Source of the DNA: Thermoleophilaceae bacterium
GTDB taxonomy: Bacteria > Actinomycetota > Thermoleophilia > Solirubrobacterales > Thermoleophilaceae
Direction of reading: 5' to 3'
DNA length: 8,906 nt
Assembly: GCA_013813135.1 (NCBI GenBank)
Contig: JACCSF010000425.1
Coordinates: forward strand, 1-8,906
Each line of letters begins with the position of its first letter. Positions within the stretch are counted from its first letter, which is position 1. Of this stretch, positions 1 through 4,334 are shown piece by piece. The translations under genes were made by a program, and so were the position numbers. Under the pieces are notes generated by a model, which was not told where the DNA came from, did not search any database, and saw only the letters and a program-made list of their open reading frames with translations.

Positions 1-100
1 CCGGCCCCCAGGCCCTGAAGATCGCCATGAAGACGGCGTCGTCACCGGCCTTGAGCGCGGTCATCAGCGCGGTCTCCTGCTCCGGCGGGGCGGTGGCCAT
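1..100 (-). CDS. ECF-type RNA polymerase sigma factor, N-terminal fragment
   Basis: Partial gene running off the left edge; only the first 33 codons are present, starting at the ATG whose complement is 98-100. The peptide starts MATAPPEQETALMTALKAGD and continues DAVFMAIFRAWGP. The pattern A-L-(x)-A-G-D-x-x-x-F-x-x-(I/L)-x-x-x-W-G-P is the usual opening of region 2 of group 4 (ECF) sigma factors, which recruit RNA polymerase to a small regulon. On the minus strand a GAGGA lies about 10 bases before the ATG and serves as the ribosome binding site. The DNA-recognition parts (regions 2.4 and 4) and any anti-sigma partner are outside the window, so the ECF group cannot be named. Family known, fragment seen, subgroup unknown. 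A different helical N-terminus is possible but less likely. Confidence 0.62.
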   Translation of the reverse strand, partial: MATAPPEQETALMTALKAGDDAVFMAIFRAWGP

Positions 101-152
101 CCGGCGACGATCCTCGCACGTAGCAAATGGCGCCGCCGGGCGCCCACGAATC

Positions 153-303
153 ATGCTCGCGCCCATTGCGCCCGGCTTTGCCCAGACCCGCATCGAGCTC
201 AAAAAAGGTCGCCGAGGAGGTGCTGAAGCCCTCGAGCAGTTCGATGTGGGCGAGCCCCGCCGAGGTCTACCGCTCGCGCAACGAGGCGCCGGAACCGGGT
301 TGA
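153..303 (+). pseudogene. Possible small frameshifted gene or gene remnant, unknown product
   Basis: No known family recognised. From the ATG at 153 one frame reads MLAPIAPGFAQTRIELKK up to a run of six A (201-206). The next frame then reads VAEEVLKPSSSSMWASPAEV and YRSRNEAPEPG, ending at TGA 301-303. The second half uses G or C at nearly every third position, as the real genes here do, and looks protein-like. Joining the halves needs removal of one base at the A run, a common place for a homopolymer indel or slippage. No Shine-Dalgarno sequence precedes 153. The stop codon overlaps the -35 element of the next gene's promoter. It may be a broken 49-residue gene, a relic of the 3' end of a longer gene, or chance. 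Confidence 0.28.
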
Positions 304-328
304 TACGGACGGGGTGCGGCTGTAGTTT
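300..328 (+). promoter_or_regulatory. Sigma70-type promoter for the small secreted protein gene
   Basis: TTGATA at 300-305 and TAGTTT at 323-328 are separated by exactly 17 bases. Both hexamers are close to the housekeeping consensus (5/6 for the -35; T, A and final T conserved in the -10). The expected transcription start is near 335, giving a leader of about 50 bases before the ATG at 384. Seen in sequence; promoter activity is inferred. Confidence 0.55.
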
Positions 329-370
329 CGCCCTGGCTGCGCCGCGGCGGGGGGCCATCGTGTCGACGAC

Positions 371-378
371 AGGGGGAG
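371..378 (+). promoter_or_regulatory. Ribosome binding site fixing the start at 384
   Basis: AGGGGGAG lies five bases before the ATG at 384. The frame stays open upstream to position 27, but only this ATG has a Shine-Dalgarno sequence and is followed at once by a signal peptide, so 384 is the chosen start. Confidence 0.6.
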
Positions 379-383
379 AACGA

Positions 384-788
384 ATGCGTGTGCATCGAAA
401 TGTTGGACGTGTGCTGGTCCTGGGCCTGCTGGTACTCGCCGTCGGCGCGACGGCGGGGATCGTGACGGCGGCGACGCCGAAGAAGGGAAGCTCATATGTG
501 GGCACGCTCTCGGGGACTTCCTTCCGCTTGGAGAAGCGCGTCGTGTTGAAGGTCTCCGACTCGGGCACCGGGAGGGTGCGGCTCTCGTGCAGCGACACCA
601 GAATCGGCGTGAGCTCGAAGTTCGCGATCGTGAACGGCAAGTTCACAGCCGTGAAGACGACGGGCTCGCTGCTCGTCTGGCGCCTGAGGGGCAGGTTCGC
701 CTCACGTGAGACCGCGAGGGCAAACCTCTACCTGCCAGCGGCCTGCGACGGCAAGGGCGGGAAGGTCACCCTCGAACTGGCTGAGTGA
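384..788 (+). CDS. Small secreted protein with one cysteine pair
   Basis: 134-residue exported protein of unknown function. Residues 1-30 are a signal peptide: basic n-region (R2, H4, R5, R9), hydrophobic core VLVLGLLVLAVGATAGIV, and a likely cut after TAA (28-30). The mature part is about 100 residues, rich in alternating hydrophobic and polar positions as in beta strands, with two cysteines (C69, C121) that could form a disulfide. The layout (Y38-x-G near the start, a Cys, an F-x-I-x-x-G-x-F turn at 80-87, G-R-F-A-S-R at 103-108, then a Cys-D-G-x-G-x-V end) resembles small beta-sandwich-like secreted proteins common in Solirubrobacterales; that is a resemblance from memory, not a named domain. 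It has its own promoter and stands alone: the neighbour downstream is convergent, 21 bp away. An extracellular or wall-associated place is inferred from the signal peptide. Start chosen by the Shine-Dalgarno at 371-378. Confidence 0.72.
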   Translation: MRVHRNVGRVLVLGLLVLAVGATAGIVTAATPKKGSSYVGTLSGTSFRLEKRVVLKVSDSGTGRVRLSCSDTRIGVSSKFAIVNGKFTAVKTTGSLLVWRLRGRFASRETARANLYLPAACDGKGGKVTLELAE

Positions 789-809
789 GCCGGCCGCGAC
801 TTGGGGCGG

Positions 810-1214
810 CTAGGAGCTACCGCCGTCAGCCGCCTGCGGGTGCAGGTAGAAGACCTCGGACGACACGTCCTGGTTCGTGTCGGTCCCGCTGACGAAGGCG
901 CGCACGCGCCGTCCGGTGATCCGCTCGACGTTCCCGATGAACTCGGGCTCACTGGCGTGCTGGAAGAACGTGCGTATGTCCCTGATCCGCTGGTGCTCGC
1001 CCAGCTGCGCCATCCGGCGTTCGGCCGGCGTCAAGCTGTTCTCGAGCGTGCAGATCAGGAGATCCGGGGTGGCGTACACCGAGTGCGCTTTCGTCGGGCC
1101 TCGGCCGAACTGCTCTTTGTAGACGCGCACCATCGCGTTTGAAAGTTCGGCGGTCTGCATCCCTTGATGCTCGGCGGCGGTCTCGTCGGGCAGCGTCCGC
1201 GTGTGGTCATCCAT
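810..1214 (-). CDS. DUF2294 / MpsC-like protein
   Basis: 134-residue soluble protein of the DUF2294 family, which Pfam links to MpsC of the Na+-translocating membrane-potential-generating system. Family signatures are clear: a helix followed by V-Y-K-E-Q-F-G-R-G-P-T-K (31-42), then D-L-L-I-C-T-L-E-N-S-L-T-P-A-E-R (51-66), then a helix with R-x-x-R-x-F-F-Q, and near the end G-R-R-V-x-A-F-V-S-G-T-D-x-N-Q-D with a final V-F-Y-L. The length matches the family (about 110-130 residues). There is no membrane segment. The minus-strand ATG at 1212-1214 has AGAGGA about 8 bases upstream; the frame continues to 1442 but that extension is Arg/Pro-rich and noncoding in style. No mpsA or mpsB partner is in the window, so it is an orphan and its biochemical role is not established. 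Divergent from the DUF892 gene across 298 bp. A possible -10 (TACACT, minus strand) lies at 1300-1305. Confidence 0.82.
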   Translation of the reverse strand: MDDHTRTLPDETAAEHQGMQTAELSNAMVRVYKEQFGRGPTKAHSVYATPDLLICTLENSLTPAERRMAQLGEHQRIRDIRTFFQHASEPEFIGNVERITGRRVRAFVSGTDTNQDVSSEVFYLHPQAADGGSS

Positions 1215-1348
1215 GCCAGGGTTCCTCTCGGGTCTCTCGACTGAGCGGCGCACGAGAGGAAGAGAGACCGAAGAACCAGACGAGCGCGTGACGCAACCGA
1301 GTGTAGCCGCGTCAGGCTGCGGGGACTGGTAAGCGGGGCGGCTCTCCG

Positions 1349-1373
1349 GTTTGCGCGCAACACCTTCGGGTAC
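1349..1373 (+). promoter_or_regulatory. Candidate general-stress (sigmaB/SigF-type) promoter
   Basis: GTTT at 1349-1352 and GGGTAC at 1368-1373 are separated by 15 bases, matching the known GTTT-N(14-17)-GGGTA(T/C) form used by sigmaB/SigF-type factors of Bacillus and actinobacteria. It points at the DUF892 gene, whose family is stress-induced in other bacteria. It would give a leader of about 130 bases. The match is seen; regulation is inferred, and no sigmaB gene lies in the window. Confidence 0.42.
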
Positions 1374-1500
1374 GAGCGCCTCAGGTAGGAGCCGCCACTG
1401 GCAACGCCGCGCTCTGCCCCTCACCACGCCGGTCCCCTCCACGCATTGCGGGGGTGCCGGCCGACACGACCACCTGGAACCACCCGACCCCTATCGATTT

Positions 1501-1504
1501 GGAG
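1501..1504 (+). promoter_or_regulatory. Ribosome binding site fixing a TTG start
   Basis: GGAG lies eight bases before TTG 1513. The in-frame ATG at 1351 has no Shine-Dalgarno and adds 54 residues of noncoding character, so the TTG is the better start. Confidence 0.6.
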
Positions 1505-1512
1505 TAACCCTC

Positions 1513-2505
1513 TTGAGCAAGCAGCAGAAGCAGAAGATCGTGCAGTATCTGAACGAGGCTCACGGCTCGGAGTTGGCGTTGGTGCGCCAGCTCCAGGCGC
1601 AGATCGCGATGACCCCCAGGGGTGACTATCGCGACAAGCTGGAAACGCATCTGCAGGAGACTCGCCGGCATGCCGAGCGTCTCGAGGCCCGTCTCGGCGC
1701 GCTGGGGCAGGGCAACAACCCGCTGCAGGTCGGGCTGGGCGCCGTCCAGTCCGTGATCGGGCAGGCCCTGGCGCTGACCAAGACCCCGCTCGACTTGGTG
1801 CGCGGCAGTGGCGGCGAGGAGAAGGTGCTCAAGAACGCCAAGGACTCGTGCGCGGCCGAGGCGCAGGAGATCGCCACCTACACCGCGCTCGCCCGGCTCG
1901 CACGCACGGCGGGCGATGGCACGACCGAGCAGTTGGCCAATTCGGTGTTGCGAGACGAGCAGCGGATGCTCGAGCGGCTGTTGAAGGAGATCCCGCGCCT
2001 GACCGACGCTGTGGCGCGCGCGGAGTTCGACGGTGAAGGCTCCTACGACGTGACCGAGACCGGCGCCGCCGACAAGGCGCGTGAGGCGGGCGGCAAGGCG
2101 AAGCGCACCGCTCGCCGGGCCCGCAAGGTGCCGGGCGTGGCGCGCGCCGAAGGCACGGTCAAGGGCGCCGTTGCCTCTGCGTCGGACCTGGCGATCCCGA
2201 ACTACGACTCGCTCAGCGCGGACGAGGTTCAGGACAGGCTCTCCGAGCTCTCTCAGGTCGACTTGGCCAAGGTCAACGCCTACGAGCGCAAGAACCAGAA
2301 CCGCTCGACGGTCACGAGCCGGGTCGACTCCCTGCAGGCGTCCGAGCCGTGGCCCGGGTACGACGAGCTCGGCGTGGACGAGGTCCGTGCCGTCCTTTCC
2401 GAGGGCGACGAGACACGGGTGAAGACTGTCCGCAGCTACGAGCTAAAGCACAAGAATCGCGCCGGCGTCCTCCAGGCGACCGACCGCGAACTCAGCAACG
2501 CCTGA
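1513..2505 (+). CDS. DUF892 ferritin-like protein with duplicated C-terminal helical repeat
   Basis: 330-residue soluble protein. Residues 1-172 form a four-helix bundle like the DUF892 (YciE/YciF) ferritin-like family: helix 1 with E20, helix 2 with H-L-Q-E-T-R-R-H-A-E-R-L (46-57, candidate metal ligands E49 and H53), helix 3 with E116, E119 and Y123, helix 4 with D148-E149. The family is stress-linked; metal binding is not proven. Residues 173-225 are a Gly/Ala/Lys/Arg-rich linker with a basic patch (K195-K205). The tail carries two related 47-49 residue units, 228-274 and 279-327, each Y-D-(S/E)-L-(x)3-E-V ... (L/V)-x-x-(V)-x-x-Y-E-x-K-x-x-N-R-x-x-V-(L/x), seen as a C-terminal module in other actinobacterial proteins, function unknown. 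The basic linker might touch nucleic acid or membranes (inference). TTG start chosen by Shine-Dalgarno GGAG. Single gene, ended by the hairpin at 2531-2560. The family call is firm for the bundle shape and less so for metal binding. Confidence 0.75.
   Translation: MSKQQKQKIVQYLNEAHGSELALVRQLQAQIAMTPRGDYRDKLETHLQETRRHAERLEARLGALGQGNNPLQVGLGAVQSVIGQALALTKTPLDLVRGSGGEEKVLKNAKDSCAAEAQEIATYTALARLARTAGDGTTEQLANSVLRDEQRMLERLLKEIPRLTDAVARAEFDGEGSYDVTETGAADKAREAGGKAKRTARRARKVPGVARAEGTVKGAVASASDLAIPNYDSLSADEVQDRLSELSQVDLAKVNAYERKNQNRSTVTSRVDSLQASEPWPGYDELGVDEVRAVLSEGDETRVKTVRSYELKHKNRAGVLQATDRELSNA
2194..2493 (+). repeat. Tandem protein repeat in the DUF892 gene (two units)
   Basis: Unit A spans 2194-2334 and unit B 2347-2493. 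Shared residues include P-x-Y-D-x-L, D-E-V, (K)-V-x-x-Y-E-x-K-x-(K/Q)-N-R and a hydrophobic end. Spacing of the conserved residues is almost the same, but the DNA has diverged, so this is an old duplication. The pattern suggests a short helix-turn-helix-like unit of unknown role. Confidence 0.65.
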
Positions 2506-2530
2506 CCGGCAGAGCGCTCAGCAGCAGGGA

Positions 2531-2560
2531 AAGAGGGGGGGCCAAGCGGCCCCCCCTCTT
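2531..2560. terminator. Bidirectional hairpin terminator
   Basis: AAGAGGGGGGGCC at 2531-2543 and its exact complement at 2548-2560 form a 13-bp stem with a four-base loop (AAGC). It begins 25 bases after the DUF892 stop and ends 28 bases before the kinase stop, so it can serve both convergent genes. The T tract is only two or three bases on either side, which is common in high-GC genomes. Confidence 0.8.
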
Positions 2561-2588
2561 CGTGTACGCCGGCTGTCCCCCGCAGGCC

Positions 2589-3905
2589 CTAAGCGGACGG
2601 CGGCGTGCCCAGGCGCGTCTCGCCCAGACTCGTAAACGCTCCGGGATCAGCGTCCAGAGCCGTAACCGCAAGCTCGGCGAACAGAGCCGCGCGTTCCAAG
2701 TCGTCGGCTCCGTAGCTCTCGCCGTCGCGGCGATCGAGGATCGAGAGCGCGCCGATCGCCCGGTCACCGCGCTTGAGGGGCACGACGGCCATCGTGTGCG
2801 GGACGTACCCGGTTCCGGCGGCGATCTGAGCGGCGAAGCGCGGATCGGTACGACAGTCGTGCACGGCCCCGGCCTCGCATTTCGCGATCACCGATCCGGC
2901 GATGCCCGCGCCCGGCGGGAGCCGTACGCCCACGATCTCCCGTGCGCCGGCACCCCACGCAGCCTGATAGACGAGCTCGTCCGTCGTTCGGTCGGTAAGG
3001 GAGATCGAAGCGGCGGCGGCCTCGAAGACGCCCGCGGCCGCGCGAACGATGCCCTCCATGAGCGTGCGCGGAGCATATGGGCGCTCGACGCTGATCGCGA
3101 GCGACTCCCCCGCCTGACGGCGCATGGGTGAGCCAAGCGCCCGGGCGAAAGCGGCAACGGAGGCGACCCGGCGTTCCGGAATCAACTCGAGTCCGGCCGT
3201 GATCGTCTGCTCGAGTTCCTCCGGCACCCCCGGAACGAGGTCCGAGAGCTTCGTGGGATCCGCGTAGACGGGCGGCTTCCCGGCGATAAGCGTCCAGAGC
3301 GTGGCAGCCAGGCCGAATACATCGCTTCGTGCGGACACCGTCCCGCCCGCGAACACCTCGGGCGCCATGAACCGCGGCGTTCCGATGCCGACCGTGCCCT
3401 GATCCTCCTCGCTCAGCTCGCGCGCGATACCGAAATCGACGAGGACGACCCCGTCCGTCCCGTCGATCAGGTTCTGGGGCTTGACGTCCCGGTGGACGAT
3501 GTGCTGGTCGTGAACGTAGTCGAGCGCCTCGCAGGCTTGGCTGACGTGCCGGATCGCGTCGTCGAGAGGCAGGCCACCGCCGCCGCGCCGCTTCAGCAGC
3601 ACACCGAGATCGGTCCCTTCCACGAGGTGCATGACGAGGTATTGGCCGGTCGCGTCCTGAAAGTAGTCGGTCACCCGCACGACTCGCGGATGGCGGAGAT
3701 GAGCCAACAGCCGCGCCTCGATCTCGAAGCGCGCGGCGTGCTGCGTGTCGATCAGACGCTTGATCGCCACGTCCGAGTCCGTCTGCGCATCGCGGGCGCG
3801 GTAGACCGCGCCCATCGCGCCGCTCGAGATCGGCGCCTCGACGGTGTATCGGGCGCCTACCTCGATCCCCGGGGGCAGGGGCGCCTGAACCTCGACGCTG
3901 CTCAT
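2589..3905 (-). CDS. Soluble Ser/Thr protein kinase with C-terminal GAF domain
   Basis: 438-residue cytoplasmic kinase that should transfer phosphate from ATP to Ser/Thr of unknown proteins. Kinase domain about 20-258: glycine loop S-S-G-A-M-G-A-V-Y (27-35), ATP lysine K49 in V-A-I-K, helix C glutamate E63, catalytic loop H-R-D-V-K-P-Q-N (138-145, base D140), D-F-G (157-159), activation segment with T171/T176 ending in M-A-P-E (180-183). All catalytic residues are present, and it is an RD kinase. Residues about 280-425 form a GAF domain (G-I-A-G-S-V-I-A, then D-x-R-x-D-P-R-F, G-Y-V-P and a V-V-P-L strand), a known small-ligand sensor or dimer module. There is no membrane segment or PASTA repeat, unlike PknB. 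The kinase C-lobe is rather short. No Shine-Dalgarno precedes the ATG; a -10 (TAGTCT) ends seven bases before it, suggesting a leaderless mRNA. Divergent from the DUF3307 gene (29 bp). The ligand and target are unknown. Confidence 0.9.
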   Translation of the reverse strand: MSSVEVQAPLPPGIEVGARYTVEAPISSGAMGAVYRARDAQTDSDVAIKRLIDTQHAARFEIEARLLAHLRHPRVVRVTDYFQDATGQYLVMHLVEGTDLGVLLKRRGGGGLPLDDAIRHVSQACEALDYVHDQHIVHRDVKPQNLIDGTDGVVLVDFGIARELSEEDQGTVGIGTPRFMAPEVFAGGTVSARSDVFGLAATLWTLIAGKPPVYADPTKLSDLVPGVPEELEQTITAGLELIPERRVASVAAFARALGSPMRRQAGESLAISVERPYAPRTLMEGIVRAAAGVFEAAAASISLTDRTTDELVYQAAWGAGAREIVGVRLPPGAGIAGSVIAKCEAGAVHDCRTDPRFAAQIAAGTGYVPHTMAVVPLKRGDRAIGALSILDRRDGESYGADDLERAALFAELAVTALDADPGAFTSLGETRLGTPPSA

Positions 3906-3934
3906 TGCAACGAGACTAACGGTAGGCTCGCCGC
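3906..3934. promoter_or_regulatory. Overlapping divergent promoters of two probably leaderless genes
   Basis: Only 29 bases separate the two start codons. On the minus strand, TAGTCT (3913-3918) ends seven bases before the kinase ATG, with ACGACA 17 bases upstream of it (3936-3941, inside the other gene) as a possible -35. On the plus strand, TAGGCT (3923-3928) ends six bases before the DUF3307 ATG at 3935; its -35 is poor. Both hexamers fit TANNNT placed so that transcription begins at the A of ATG, and neither gene has a Shine-Dalgarno. Seen in sequence; leaderless expression is inferred. Confidence 0.45.
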
Positions 3935-4327
3935 ATGTCGTGGGTCGAGGTGTTCGCCGTCCTCCTCGTGTCCCACCTGTCAGGCGACTACCTGCTGCAG
4001 ACCGAATGGCAGGCGCTCAACAAGCGCGGCGGGCTGGGGCGGGACCGCGAGGCGAGGCGCGCGCTGCTCGCCCATATCGCGACGTACACGCTCGCCTTCG
4101 TCCCCGCGCTCGTGTGGCTGGAACCCGAAATCGGGGCAGGTGTCGTCGCGGCGGCCGCCGCGATCGCGCTGCCCCACCTGGTTCAGGATGACGGCCGCCT
4201 GCTGGCGATCTTCGTGAAGCGCGTGAAGGGGTTCAACGCGGCGGACAATCCGCCGGTCACCGCGGCCGTGGATCAAACGTTCCATTTCCTTGCACTGTTC
4301 GCGCTGGCGCTCGTGGTCGGGAGCTGA
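3935..4327 (+). CDS. DUF3307 family integral membrane protein
   Basis: 130-residue membrane protein of unknown biochemical function. The N-terminus V-S-H-L-S-G-D-Y-L-L-Q-T-E-W (12-25) is the DUF3307 hallmark (H-x-x-G-D-x-x-x-Q-T-x-W), placed in the first membrane helix, followed by K29. Further hydrophobic segments lie near 44-62 (L-L-A-H-I-A-T-Y), 67-84 (ending P-H-L-V-Q-D) and 109-129, giving about four helices with polar His/Asp/Gln inside or at the edge of the membrane, as the family shows; these could form a metal or polar site (inference). Length is normal. The ATG is 29 bp from the divergent kinase start, with no Shine-Dalgarno and a -10-like TAGGCT just upstream. It ends seven bases from the convergent cyclase gene. 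Elsewhere DUF3307 has been found near phage-related genes, but nothing phage-like is here. Confidence 0.78.
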   Translation: MSWVEVFAVLLVSHLSGDYLLQTEWQALNKRGGLGRDREARRALLAHIATYTLAFVPALVWLEPEIGAGVVAAAAAIALPHLVQDDGRLLAIFVKRVKGFNAADNPPVTAAVDQTFHFLALFALALVVGS

Positions 4328-4334
4328 CCGCTGT

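Larger units (their letters stand above)
1215..1512. other. Divergent intergenic region between MpsC-like and DUF892 genes
   Basis: 298 bases between two divergent starts. No convincing gene is seen: both frames that run through it encode Arg/Pro/Ser-rich peptides without family features. It holds the Shine-Dalgarno and a pyrimidine-rich leader for the minus gene, a TACACT -10 candidate for that gene (1300-1305), a sigmaB/SigF-like promoter match for the plus gene (1349-1373) and the plus gene's Shine-Dalgarno (1501-1504). Confidence 0.6.

Noticed and set aside
129..144. GGCGCC-GCCG-GGCGCC palindrome
   Set aside because: Short, GC-only palindrome expected often at this base composition; no T tract and no link to a gene end.
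201..207. AAAAAAG as a programmed -1 frameshift heptamer
   Set aside because: The heptamer's phase would move the reading frame the opposite way from the one needed to join the two protein-like halves.
791..813. AGCCGGCC/GGCGGCT hairpin between convergent genes
   Set aside because: The stem has a bulge and no T tract, and it overlaps the stop of the MpsC-like gene.
2349..3131. Plus-strand open frame running through the terminator into the kinase gene
   Set aside because: It crosses a strong hairpin and is Arg-rich with no domain; it is a shadow of the DUF892 end and the kinase.
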